Source: Dasyornis broadbenti (lineage: Eukaryota > Chordata > Aves > Passeriformes > Dasyornithidae). From it: 64,000 nt of DNA. Below the pieces are notes generated by a model that searched no databases, was not told the DNA's origin, and worked only from the letters and a program-made list of their open reading frames with translations. How positions within the stretch are numbered: the first letter of the stretch is position 1; every line of letters starts with the position of its first letter. The position numbers and the translations under genes were made by a program. The stretch spans positions 310,001 through 374,000 of the forward strand of contig VZRN01001189.1 of the NCBI GenBank assembly GCA_013397935.1. The letters are read 5' to 3'. Below, piece by piece: positions 38,945 through 51,600 of this stretch.

Positions 38945-39660
38945 CCCAGAAATCGTTGCTGTATCTCAAGGCGTGGGGCCAGGTCTATGTGGAGCCGGGG
39001 CAGGGGTAGCTTTGGGCTTTTTGGCGGGAATTTCCGAACCCTCATGGCCCAGGTGCTCTGTGGTGCGGTTCAGTTCGGTTCTGCTTGGCCAGCTCTGTTT
39101 TGTTGGCTCAGGCAAGAAGCTTTTCCCTGCCCTGGCTTGGAGAAGCTGCAGTAGCAGCTGCCTTGAGGAGAACTGGACAGCTGCTGGTGCGAGACTGGGG
39201 GAGCGGGTCCGACAGGAGTGAGGCCGGCCCATTCCAGCCCCAAGCCTCAAGGAGCTGAACTGGGGAGAGAAAGGACACCAAGGGGCTCCAGCTGAGCTGC
39301 TTCAATCTGACATGACTGCCGTGGACATGAGTGCGATGCTGGAGAGCCGCCAGGTTTTTGCCTGTTGCTGGAACTCCTCCTTGGAAGGTCCATTTCCCTC
39401 CAAGTGAACGCCAGTGCCATCTTGCACAACGTGTCAGGCAGGGTTATTTCTTCAACAGCTTCCCCATTCTCTAGGTATTTCTGGGCCTTTGTTCCTGTGT
39501 GTGTTTGGGGATGAGATCTGGTAGTTCGGTGTTTAGCAGTTACTTGCTTTTCTTCCTTGCCTTGTGGGCATTTGGTTGTTAATAAACTGCTGGCTTTGTT
39601 TTTATTTTGTTGTTTTTTTTTCACTTTCCTCTATTAGTATTCATTTTCTGTTGTTGGGGT
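38945..39660 (+). mobile_element. possible solo LTR (endogenous retrovirus-type)
   Basis: A sharply GC- and CpG-richer block (38970-39360) is followed by a T-rich, GT-rich tail with a clean poly(A) signal, GTTAATAAACTGC (about 39578-39590), and then a T-rich segment. A GC-rich body, a single AATAAA and a T-rich end is the layout of an LTR U3-R-U5. I did not find clear TG...CA ends, a target-site duplication or any internal gene, so both boundaries are approximate. Alternatives are a small CpG-rich promoter or the 3' end of a non-coding transcript on the plus strand. Open frames here (for example 39247-39624 minus) resemble nothing known. Confidence 0.35.
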
Positions 39661-41089
39661 GGGATTGTTGAAACCCTTCAGAGACTACTCACTGCAGGGT
39701 GTCCTCTCTTAAATTTGTCTCAAAACTGAGACAGCAGTGTTAGTGTGTGTGTCAGCAGAGCTAAGAGTTCAAGATTGCCCCCAAATAAAGAAGCTGCTGT
39801 GGGGCAGGATCATCTTCTGCTATGCAGAGACATTTTGGAGAACTTATCACCTTGATTTCTGTTTGGTCTTTGTTTGGTTTTGTTTCTTCGGGGGGAGTTG
39901 TGTGTAAGAATGAATTAGGGAATAAAACCGGCTCCAAATCAAGACTTCTGCAGAGCATGCTGAGTACACCCAGTCTGTCTGGGCAGGACACCGTTGATAA
40001 CTACCTTCAAAGAAGGTTATTTTACTTGCTTTTGAACCGTCTCTATAGTTGGTCATAAAGAGTTTTTGACCTTATGTCAAAATTCCACCTACTGAGCTTC
40101 CAGCGCTTCCAGAGCAATGGGCTGGAACAATGCAAGAGGAGGAATTTCAAAAAGGTCTTGAAAGGGTTTTGTGAAATGCATTATGGTGGATTGTTTGAAG
40201 TTGTTAGAACTGATCTTTAATAGTTGCACCCTTTAAAAGCTCCTGAAATCCATTCATGTTTACAAGATGAGACATGAATTTCAAAAGTCTTTTTTTCTCC
40301 TCCTCTTCTTTATTTTAGTTCCTGCATTAATAGGCATGGTTCCTGCAGAGAGATGAGTGTTGCTGAGGTCAGTAATACGTCTTTAATGTGAACTGTCAGG
40401 ATAAAGACCTGTGCTGAAATTCACCTTGACCCAGAGGGTGTGTGCAATGCCCTCACATTAGGGTAATGCAGTGCAAATACCCCGATTTCTTTAGGGTAAT
40501 CCAGCACAAAATGCCTAGAATGGACTGGGGAGGGGCCACGGCCCGGTTAGTCAGGTGTCAGACCGCTGCTTTTGGGTAAATTGCAAGGTAGTGTTGCTAA
40601 AAGAAGTGATGAAGATCTCTACAAATGGGGTATCTAAGGGTCTTACCACACTTGGGCTGGATTTCATAGAATAAATGAAGACATTTGTATAAGTTTAGGT
40701 TCATTTACTAAAAGTTTGTGAAAAAAGAAATCAGCCTTTTATATGTAGAGTTTAAAGTATTTTTTCCAGTGTTAAATGTAGGTGGCTCATTTATCTTGCT
40801 GGTACAAGTAGACTTGTGAGGAATGGGTTACCTAAACTGTAGGAAAATTACTGGAAGTAAACTATCTACTATTCTAAAAATTCATTAAAACTTTCACATG
40901 GAATTTTAAAAACCCTTCAATAATCTTCAACTTCTGGCATCAGGTATTTGGCAGACTCCCTTGAGCACATTTTTAAGCAAGTATTTTGCATGTTTGTGTT
41001 ATTATCATCATTTGCAAATGAATAGTTGGAATCCTGTTTTGTGGTAGCATCGATTTATAAAACTTGCAGTACCCTGAGACAGCACTGAC
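39661..41089. other. non-coding stretch, no gene recognised
   Basis: Only short open frames with overlapping competitors are present. No repeat or RNA gene was recognised. Confidence 0.6.
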
Positions 41090-41270
41090 AGCCTTTAAGA
41101 ATGCATGGTGTGGAACCGATATTGCAAGAGGAAAGCTAATTACTATTAATTAAAGGTAGGCACAAATCATGGACTTAGGGTCACAGTCTAACAACGTCCC
41201 CAGGGCTTACGCGGCTTTTTCATTAAAATGAAGTTTCAGTAAAGCAAAACTGATTTTGCAAGGAAATCTG
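41090..41270. promoter_or_regulatory. candidate regulatory block with homeodomain-type cores
   Basis: TAATTA at 41137-41142 is followed by ATTAATTAA at 41145-41153, next to retained CpGs near 41119, 41195 and 41211. No coding frame is present. Clustered TAAT cores are known homeodomain sites, but such motifs are common by chance in AT-rich DNA. Confidence 0.22.
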
Positions 41271-42529
41271 GTAGTCTTATCCATAGTTCCTCAAGCAAAA
41301 TTCTCATTAGCTTCACTGTCATGAGCATGCAGACTGTAGTTCATAAGCTAAAAACTGTAAATATTATTTGCTTTAAATTTTTGTCCTAGATCTAGTAACT
41401 TTGACACTAGGAATAACTGATTTGAGAAGGTGACTAGAGAGCAAATATTTATTATTCCTCATTATAAAAACCCAGAAGGCACTTGGTGAGTACTGAGACA
41501 GCAGATTTAAAACAAGTAAAAGCAGTCTGTTTGAGATGAGACATGAAGTTAAATTGTGGTGCTCATTGCCACTGCGTGTTATGAAGATCAAATGTATGGA
41601 GGGGTTAGAAGTTCATCGGCTGAGTTAATGGGGGATAGGTCTGTCAAAATCTGTTAAACATGGTGCTCTGAATCCAGCTCCTGCTCCAGGGAGTCCCAGG
41701 GCCTGTATTTCTGGATGCGAGGAGGCTGTGCCAGTCTGCGTCCCACTCCTGTGGCCCTGGCAGAGTCCTGAGCCGGGGCACCTGCGGGTGGGCAGCTCAC
41801 CCCTGTTGTGGGGCTGAGCATTCAGAGCTCAGTGCAGGGGTGCTAAAGGTTCCTGTGCAGCTCCAGACTGGGTGCCTTCCCCCCGGATCCGTCAGCTGGG
41901 TGTTTGCCAGGGGGCTGGCAGGGAGAACACAGCTCCCGCTTAGAGGGGGTGGTTGGGAGGCAGTGTTTCGGTTTGAATTGGTGTTGTGAACTGATGTGTT
42001 CAGCTTCAGCTGAGACTGTGTGCATTTTTTAATTCCCATGTGTCCTTACTAATGTTTCTCAAAGGTTTCACTTACGGAAAATGTTGAAATTCTGGGGAAA
42101 GTTATGTTTGGACAGTGTATCACTTAAAATGTGTGTTCTGCAATAATTAGCTTATCTAGCTGTAAGAACTTACCTCTCTGTACAAACCCAAATATTCTGC
42201 TAATTTATTGGTGAAGAATACTTTGACAAGCTGTCACAAGGATTTCAGCTTTTTTGGATGTCTTCTATTTTGGTTGCTTCTGTCAAGAGGATTTTTGTTA
42301 ACATGAAAAAAATTCAGTTCAACGGGGCAGATTTCGTTCCAGAAGATAATTTTAAATGTTTAGTTAGATGTAGTGGTTTTCCTCCAGCTGTCACTGCTTT
42401 CTTGTTCCTACATTCTTGAGAAAAGATTTTAAAAATAATTAAGTGTGAGTGTGTCTGTATCAGCCTTTCCTTGCATGGGCTTTTGTTTATTTAAATTTGT
42501 CAGCTTCTCATGTTTGTACTGCAGACTCT
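41271..42529. other. non-coding stretch with a GC-rich patch
   Basis: The GC-rich patch at about 41680-41960 contains G-runs and a few CpGs, and gives chance open frames on the minus strand (41797-42039). No gene was recognised. Confidence 0.55.
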
Positions 42530-42690
42530 GCACCACATTGTCTCCCACGGGTCACAGACTGGAGGATTATTATTCAGTGCTCACCCTTGGAGCGCGTTTT
42601 GGAGAGGCAAAGAAAAGGGCTGATAATTAGAGATCGACCACAAAGTCATGCCACAAGTGCCATGTATGGGATTGTCAGATGACTAGTGCA
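42530..42690. promoter_or_regulatory. candidate conserved non-coding block
   Basis: Complex sequence with retained CpGs (GGAGCGCGTTTTGG near 42590, ATCGACC near 42634) around CTGATAATTAGAG (about 42619-42631), which joins a GATAA core to a TAATTA-like core. No coding frame fits. It was picked by eye only. Confidence 0.22.
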
Positions 42691-45600
42691 AACTACCTGC
42701 TCGGCTGCTTTGGAGGAGTAGGGATAAATCTTGCCCTAGTGTCCATCAGCAAGACCATAGGGATGTCACCCAGGGCCCTGATAAATATAATGGATTTAGG
42801 CTGAAAATGCCTCTGATGGAGGTATGACTCCATGGGCATGGAGCTGTAAGGCAACAGGGAAGAGAAACTACAGCAGTAAAGTCAGGGCATGGCATTGAGG
42901 TGACTTCCTCAGCATTCTCAGATTTGGAAAACAGAAATCAAAAGGCAAAATGTACAGAAATTTCAGTAACAGTATTGTTAGTTGAGAAGCATTGCTTACC
43001 CTGTTCCAGTGAGGCTCAGATGCCTGACCTGGGAGTAGTTAAGTAATTGACCTCTGCAAATTTTCCTGAGGGAGGCAGGGGAGCATCCCTTGCCTTGCTA
43101 TACCCACAGCAGTCACAGGCCCTGGGAAAGCTGCTCAGAGTCAGGGAGTCTCCCCACAGCTCTCTGCAGGCACTTCACTGCAGGAATTTGGCTACCGCTG
43201 TCCTTCTTCCCATCAGGAAGAAACTGGCCCTTGGGGCAAGGATGGGAAGTTGCAGGGAGGGCACAGCACTCACCCTCAGGTGCAGGCAGGTTTGTACAGT
43301 GTGAGAGCAGTGCTTTTCCCTCATTCAGCAACAGGAACATATTTTCCTGCTGGTGCCTTTGGCACTATTTGACTTGGTGTTTGGAAGCTAGTGACCACTG
43401 TGCAGAACACTTGGGGAATCACCCAGGCATGCACGATTAATCTTTTAAAAGGTCTGTAGCTTGGCAATGTGCCAGGGAAGCTGGTGTAGCCCCCATTATT
43501 ATAATATCAATTTTTAATGATGAGAACTTTGCTAAATTCAGTCCTTGATAAATCTTAGAGTTGGGTTTTCAAAGTTTAGAATCAAACATAACCCAATTAT
43601 TTCAATATTTGATTAAACTAAACTGCCACTTTGGTAAAGTGTTTAAATAAATCAGTATTAATATACTTTTCTACAGTAAATAAAGTTACGGCTGTATAGT
43701 TCAGATATGAATATTCAGACAGAGCTCTTGGGAATGAAGCGGTGTCAGTTTGCACAGAGAATATATTAACTTAAGGAAATAAATATTTTATTGGTCTTTA
43801 AAGAGGTTATGATCTTGGTGGTGGTGACTGAAAACACTGTTTTTAAAACAGTGAAACCAACAGCTGTAAATATGTTTTAGGAAATCTGTTATATTTTATC
43901 CTGTGAACTCTGAAGACCACCTGCTGTAAGTGCCTGCGGGCTGACGGGCTCTGGGAGGTGATGCCAATGGGCTTTTTTCAGGCTACTCTGCTGGCATTGG
44001 CACTGCCAGGAGACTTTAAAGTCAGTTCTCAAACACAAAAGAGTTCTTCACCGAAGGAGGCCTCCTGGCTCCAGCTCTAGCAGTGCCCTGCCCTGTTTGT
44101 GTGCAGAGATATCCCCTCTCCAATGGAACCTCATCCAGAGCCCTCCTGCCCCAGCAGGAACCTGCCAAGTGGCTGGAACGGACTTGAAATGCATCTTTGA
44201 AAGAGAGAGCCGAGCACCAGGGCTTTAATATGCAGTTGAGTGCTCATGCACGCAGAAATAATTCCAAAGAGAGAGAATTAGGGGCTGCTGTGTCCCTCAG
44301 AGCCCCCTGTGGAATGCTTGAAACCTGCTCTGTCAGGAGCCATTGCCAGCCAAAGGCGGTCCAAGACCTGTGCAGTTTGACCTTGGCTGCCTGTGGAGTA
44401 TAAAAGAGCACAACCAGCTGAACTCTCTGTAAAGATTTCCGAGCTGTCAGGAATTCACACGATTACTTGTTTCACTTGCTCATCACCCAACTTGTTTCAG
44501 CAGGTCTTACTAGAGACATGATCTTCTTGTTAAGCAAATTATGGGCCTTCCAGAAGTGCTGTGAAAGGCAAATCTGCCCATTTTTATGGATGATTTCGTT
44601 TTTCCAGGCTCATAAGATATGGGAAATTAGAGCCTTAGTTCCACATGTTAGTTCTTCAGTTCTTGGTAAGACTGAAGAAGTGGGCTTTGCTCACCACCTT
44701 CAGCTTGGCTCAATGTAAAAATACTGTAAAAATAGACAGCAGGAAGATATCCTAGAATGTGAAAACTATCACTGCTTTTGCATCTATCTGTCTTGGAGCC
44801 CTTGTCTCTACTGTCACAGTAGGTCTTTATTCCCAGGAGATTTACTTTGTGCTCCCAGGAGCAGCTTTCGGCCATCCAGAGGTTCTGGGTGTGTTGTGCT
44901 TGTTTGAGGCTTCAAAAGTCTGTTCTGAAATCCTTTCCATTTCAGCTGTACCTGTTTTAAGCTGCTTGACCTGGTGTAACCCATATCCAGGATACCATGG
45001 TACTCTGTCCTCTTAATTGTGTCTGAAGTTTCCCACTGAAGTGTGAAAAAACATCCATCTTCTGAGGCTGGGCGTGCTTCTCTGTGGCTGCCCATTGAAG
45101 ACCCATCTTCATCCCAGGATGCTGCTGGAACATTCTATAAAAAAAGACTAAAAGTTGGAGAATATCAAGAGAAATACTCATGAGCCCACTAATTTGAGTT
45201 GACAAATGAAAATTATAATTAAGTGAAACTGCACAAATCCAAAGAACTGGGTCTTTCTCTGATTGCTTTTATTCAGAGGGTGATAAAACTGTTTCTCAGA
45301 GTGGGAGTTCGAGAGACTAAAGTGTCATTACATTCAACTCAAGAGATAAAAATTCTTGTTGCTTTTTAGAACATTCAATATTTTAGCATTATCTTATAAT
45401 GAAAGAACATGTCCAGTCTCAGCTCTTTTCTTATGTAGACTTTTATGCTTAGTGCCTGTTTTTAAGGCATTTTTTCCCTACTGGTTTATATTATTTCCTT
45501 TATTTCCTTGGGCCATCACGAGTAGTCATGCTGAATGAGGTTTCTTACCTGGCTTCCTATGCTGTGGGCCTATGGATGAGAGGCTTTTTACCTTAAAAAC

Positions 45601-45959
45601 CAATTCAAGCCTACAATTAACTTTGCAGGAGAGAGTAAAAGGTTCCAGAAGACTAAAGCATAGAACTGCCTGGTTCTTGGTATGTTATGGAAAGAATTTC
45701 CGGAAGACATGTGTAACTTGGCTTTTTGTGGTTAATTTAGGAAATTTCAGCATCTGATTTTCTATGAGACTTCCCTTATTTCATAGCAGGGGACCTGGAG
45801 ACATGTTTGTTTTGGAGATCCTTGAGATCAGCTGTCTCTGCACTTTTCCTTTCCCCCATCCTCACAAATGCATATTCTGATGCTCTTTGTGATAAATTTC
45901 AGCCTCATCCTGCTAGAGAATCATGGCTATGCATTCAGTTTCCCAGCTGTGTGGTATCT
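42691..45959. other. non-coding stretch, no gene recognised
   Basis: GC-richer patches at about 43050-43320 and 43920-44390 give by-chance open frames on both strands. A short perfect palindrome with 9-bp arms lies at 43835-43853. No transposon, exon or RNA gene was recognised. Confidence 0.6.
43835..43853. repeat. short inverted repeat, 9-bp arms
   Basis: CACTGTTTT and AAAACAGTG flank a single T. At this length it may be chance. Confidence 0.7.
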
Positions 45960-46090
45960 GCATGGCACTTCAGGGTCAGCTTGGACAGGCCTCAGTAACC
46001 TGATCTCATTGAAGATGTCCCTGCGGGGAAGTCAGACTAGATGACCTCTAAAAGTCCCTTCCAGCCCAAACCATCCTGTGATTCTGTGTG
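45960..46090 (+). mobile_element. CR1 retrotransposon, short 3' end
   Basis: On the plus strand this ends like an avian CR1 3' terminus. Visible pieces are CTCAGTAACCTGATCT, GAAGATGTCCCTG, ACTAGATGACCTCTAAAAGT, CCCTTCCAGCCCAAACCAT and the remnant CCTGTGATTCTGTG of the terminal octamer-type repeat. It belongs to a different CR1 subfamily from the copies at 21530 and 56356, whose ends read GGTTGGAAAAGACC in complement. Only the last roughly 130 bases are present, the usual result of 5' truncation on insertion. The 5' edge is approximate because similarity fades before 45975. Confidence 0.88.
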
Positions 46091-48339
46091 CTCTCATAAG
46101 AAAACCAGTAGTTCTGCTTTGCTGGCTGCCATCCCCTGCCAGATCAGTCAGCCGTGTGAAACTCCTCTTTTCTTCTCTCATGGCTCACAATTAGTTAAAT
46201 CCATGGAAGAATATTTAAAAGGCATTCATAGCCCTGTAAGGCTAAGGCGTGGGGACAAATGGGAAGTCTGTCCATCAGGGGGAAAGAATAAGATGGAATT
46301 AAATCAATTCAAATGACGGCATTGATGTGTGGAAGTAAATTTCAGTGTAAGGCTGATCATGGTGAGTGATGGCCTGTCAGATTTTAGAATGGAATTACAG
46401 TTGCACAGATAAAGATAGAGAACCATGTGAACAGTATTTCTGGCTAATTGCCACAAATATTTAAAAATACAGCCCTGGCCATGCACTAGAGTGTCTGGCA
46501 AGCAAGACTGATTTTTGTGCTGTCAGGCAGAGATCATAAGTAAACACAATAGATGTATAATTTTGTTTCCTGAAGAGCAGTGCAAAGATGGCTGTGATTC
46601 CCAGCATTCCCAAGTGTGAATTATCTGGGCATTGTCTGTTTTCGTCTATGGCAGAAATCACTTGTATCTTTTCAAAAAGAGCTTGTCAGTGTTTGCACCA
46701 ACAAGGAGATCTCTCTGCAGCGCTCAGGCATACATTGGCTTTAGCAGTTGAACTTCAGGCTTTGAATCTGACTTCAGTGTTACATGGGCAGCTACAAGAC
46801 TTCTTTGTGTTTCTCAATTTCATTGTGGGCTAAAGCAGATCAACACAGGATTTGAGCCAAAGCTCATTACGGTCAATGTAAGTTTTGTCCACTTGATTTC
46901 TAAACAATGATTCTGTTCATATAGCAAGGGCTGTATTCAGGGAAAAAAATCAAATAGCATTCTGTAATCTGCAGAAGTGGAGGGTCCTGTTACTTCAGTA
47001 ACATTAGTTGCATTGCTAATTAGCGTTTGCTGTCTTCCCAGGCTGTGAACAAGTTAGGGAATAACTAGTACTGGGTTTTTTTCCTATCTCTTTGCTATAA
47101 TATAAAACAAACAAAAAAAAAGGAGTAAGAGGATATTGGTATTATGATCATGCTTTTAATCTCCATAAGGTGTCAATGCCAGATAATTGTTTTGATAGAG
47201 TTAGAGATATGCAACATTCTATACTTGTGCTTATGAATCTGGTGCTCTGTGTGCTCCCAGGATTGATAATATTACATCAATACCGTCACAAGGGATCCTG
47301 CTCAATGCAAACACATTGATCAGGGTAGTCACTAAATTAAATGTAATGTGACATCTTTGCTGATGGGATGTCCTGCCTGAATGATTCTTTACTGTGGTTA
47401 ATTTGCAAAGTTCAAATTAAAAGTTCTTACAAATATATTCTTTAGAGTAATGGAGGATTATGTCTCAGATCACAAGCTATGTGAAATGATTAGAGATCAA
47501 AAAAGTACTAATGTTGTGCTTTTCTCAAAGGACCAAAAGTTAATGGGGAATAGCAAGCAGCTGGGATGTTTTGCAAAAGCCTGTGCTGGTCCTGCCACAC
47601 TTGTTTTTCAGTGAAATAAAGTAAAAATTCTTCTGATTAAGTTGGTAGAAGGATTAGATGTTGGCAAAGTGGTAAATAATGATTGATGCGAGCTCCGTCA
47701 ACATGGTAAGATTAATCTATTTCAAACTACTTTGAAGATACACCTAGGAATAAGAATGTAGCTTGTACTTGTGTGGGCGGAGAGCTGTGCCTGGAGAGCA
47801 GCAGCTCTGAACAGGGTGTAGAGCACACATTGGAGAACCTATTGACCAGGAGCCCAAGATGTAGAGTTTCGGTTAAGAGGAATAGCATGAACATGTAAGC
47901 ACTGAAACACCAAGACAGGAGAGGGAAGCAGCTTGTTTGTTGTATACAGTACTAGCAGTTACTGCAATATATCCCATTCTGGTGCTTGAAAAGAACTGGG
48001 AAGAATTAGGAAAATAATTTCCAATTAATAAAGCTGCCTTATAAAGTGTTATTAAAGGATCTGGATGTATTTGTATGGCACAAGAAAAAAAAAAAAAGAA
48101 CAAAAATAAAATAGAGGTGTTTACACGTCAGGTTATGTGTTAATTTATTTGTGGAGATATTACCTGATTATTTGAAAACCCCTAGTAGACCTGAATCTGG
48201 CCCTTGAAAAATCTACTAGAAAGCACTTTGCTCTTCTCTGTATCAACAATTTTCCACCTATCCCATCACATAAGAATCACACTAAATTAGTGTTAGTTGT
48301 CACCAGTAGGGTATGAGAGCCTGATCATATTAGAGACTG
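46091..48339. other. non-coding stretch, no gene recognised
   Basis: AT-rich with short open frames only. Poly(A) runs occur near 47108 and 48085. No gene or transposon was recognised. Confidence 0.6.
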
Positions 48340-48620
48340 TCACACTGTATTAGCCAAAATTAATACGGAAAGAATATGATAAAAGACGTGCCAGTGTTTC
48401 AAATGCTGTATCTTATTAGCACGGGAAGCTTTCTGCTCATAAAGGCAGTGTTTTCTCCTCAGCCCCGCTTGTTGATGTGAGATGAAATGCCATGCTCCAT
48501 TTAAACAGGATGTTAATGCTCTGCGTAGAGGACTTTACCAGGGGAGCTCAAGTGACAGGAGGCTTCGGAGCCCGGGCAGGGTTTGGACTGCTGTTCACCT
48601 TAACTTTATAAGGTGCAAGG
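48340..48620. promoter_or_regulatory. candidate conserved non-coding block
   Basis: Retained CpGs (near 48366, 48388, 48422, 48466, 48524, 48566 and 48573) occur within complex non-repetitive sequence in a CpG-poor neighbourhood. No open frame fits. Conservation was not measured. Confidence 0.22.
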
Positions 48621-51600
48621 TAGGAATGTAGTTATCATTTACAGTTCCTGATATGTCACTTTACAGCCTGACTTATTAATCTAGGGCAGCATCAATTCTT
48701 TTTATCCTGTAGCAGACTGCAGTTTGCAGAGTTCAGCAGGTGTCACATGGGGAGCAGGGGGGACAACTGGGAATAGCAAAACCCTTCCTCGCTCCTGGGG
48801 AAATAGAAGCCAGAGCTGAATTACAATGAGAAAACTGTTTGTGGTTATGTAGCATGCCTGGCCTTACACCCCAGTTTTTAAGAGCTAACCAGCATGTTCT
48901 GCTTCTGGAAGGGAAGGCACAACTTCCCATGGAGTTGCTAACACCTGGCTGCAGATGCCAGTTCCTGGGGGTGCCAGCTTTGGGCTGCAGCAGCTGCCTG
49001 GCACGTGGAAATGTGAGTCACTGTTCCTGTGTGCTTTAGACATAGAAATTGCTTGCTTCTTTGGATGAAATTAATTAGGTTTTTCCTATAAACTTGAAAT
49101 AGGTTTTGTGGTAATGACATAGTATTAAGCTGTATTAGCTGCACAGAAAAATATTCTGTCCTGTACCTGATGCAGTTATTGTTTTAAAGCTATCAGTGTT
49201 AATGCAGTGACCTGAAATCTTGTTCAGTTTTAGCTCAGAAGCTCTTTTTATCCGAGACACCTTGCATTCATGAAACTCATTTCAAAGATGGACAAAAAGC
49301 TTAAAAGAAAATTCTGAAATTAATTGGGGGAGGGGGGGACAGGAAGCCCTTAAAACTCAAGACAGAAAGATTTCAAGGCAAAAATTTCTTCCAGGTAAAG
49401 TGGAAAAGAATTTGCAAGCTGTTTTATCTGTTGCAGGAATGCTCCAACGAGCTGATTGCTGAGACTGGGATATTCCTTTTCCCCACTGGCAAACCAGTAA
49501 CTCCCAACTTCCCTCAGCTGCTCTGTGAGGCGCTGGCTGGCCCTGCTCCTGCTCCAGTTGTCTCTGCTGTTACAGGAAAGCTGTTACCACAGGGGGTTTT
49601 GGTTTTGTTTTGCTTTTTTTTCTGCAGGAAAGGATGATTTTGCAAATTGATGACTTCTTTTGGAATGCCCCAGTGTGAAGACCTCTGCACCAGCCTAAAC
49701 CCCCCCATCAGCTGTGCTGTGTTGCCCACAGTGAGCCTGTAGACAGGACTATGGGAATGAAGGGGGCTCCTCTTAAATCTCAGGCATATGGGGATGCACT
49801 TGACTGAAGTGAGGATCTGGAAAGAAACTTGTAAAAATACTGTTTCCAGGAGCTTTCCAAGTAACGTTAGTACAGCCGTGGATGTAGTTCATTTGAGATG
49901 CGGCCATATGTCAGAGCCCAAGCTCTGTCTGGTCTGTGGTGCCTTTGTGTGTGTGTGAGCTCAGCTGGTTTCCAGGAGCTGCAGGGACCTGCCGTGTGCA
50001 GGGGCTTGGAGGGGCCAGGTGGCTGAGCTGCTCTCGGCAGTGGGCACCTCCGAACTCTGCTGGAAAGGGATCAGAAGCAAAAAGATGTGTCAGTGCATCT
50101 TGTAAGGGGAGAACAACTTACGTGAAGAAGTCTAATTCGTGTAGACATCACAGGAGCTCTGTTCCCTGTCCTACCTTTGACTAGTCACAATCAGTGAAGG
50201 GATTGGTTTTCTGTGCCCTATTACTGATTAATGATACCGTAGGAGTCTGGTTATACTTCAACAACAACATCCAGTTAAAACGAAGAAACGTATTCCACAA
50301 CCTATTTCCATGGGTTTGTATGCTTGTGCTCTTGAATGTACTTGGTCTGCAATTTGCATTGTGTGTCTGTTTAAAGTTTACTGCTTGTAACACTTTGGTC
50401 ACTGCTAAAATAAGTACCTCTATTAATTCAGTGTATTGATACATCAGCCTTCTGTGTAAGCATGTACCTCTGGGCTGGCTGCCTCCTCTGCTCAAACCCT
50501 TATGGACTGAGGCCAGGGCCTGTGTTTGTGTAGCCTGACCTGTGGGAGGGGATGTGAAGCCAGTGGGGTTTAAAAGAACCAGAGCAGCCATGTGCAGGCC
50601 TTGTTGGATCTTTCAAAATATAAAGTGGTATGAAAATTGCTTGATCTTTTATCACTGTGTAACTCTGAGGCTTGTGTGTAAGTTATCACAGGGACTGTGT
50701 GTTTCCATGTAATGCCTGCTGCAGCTGTGACCAACACACTGAAACATTCCCATCAGTTCACAAACATGCATCAGTTCATTTTCACGATGTGTATGTCTGT
50801 GCTGAGGCTCAGAGAGGAGAAGAAAATGCTGTAGCTAATCTTCAGTAGTTGCAGCACACATAAGTAGATTATGCAAAACTGTTAATTTTTTATTACTAAA
50901 TACCACTTTAGGGAGAGGAAGGCCTTAATACTCTGACTAAAGATGCTAGTCACACCAGATTAGTATTGTTGTACATTAATAATAAAAATAGCTGGGTCTG
51001 ATTAATGTCAGTTAAAGTTCCTGAATGAGCGATATAACTCTTTGAATTAAACTGCTTGAATAGCAGCTAAAGATTCCTGAGGAATAATTTGTATTAAAAA
51101 GTTAAGACCTTCACTACTTTTCTAAAGGAAAATCTATCGCCAGTGTGGGAATTACATACCGTTCACATAACAGCATGAAAAGAAAGGATCTTCACAGACC
51201 ATAAAGTGTAATAAAGGAACATCTAAAATTGATTTTCATTTAAGTAGATTACTTATGTTTTCTTCTAGACCAGGGAAAGCACACTCTACTCTCCATGACT
51301 TTTCACAAGCAGACCTACTGGTTTGAGCCAGAGATCCATCATTAAATGCACCAAGCCACTCTTCCCAAGTACCTGCCTGTGACTTGCGACAGACCTGGCA
51401 GTCTCTGCCACTCACTGGTTCTGTCCCTCTGGGAAACCTGGAGGGAAGCATGGCATGGGGTGCTGGCAGTTTTGAAGGTATGATGACAGACTGGGGCTAA
51501 TCCTGATTTTGGATTCTGTTAATGTTTTGTTGAATTGTCACTGAGTCCAGCAAGCAGTTCCGTGCTCAAAGCTATTCAGCTTTGTAGACACTTTAGCTGG

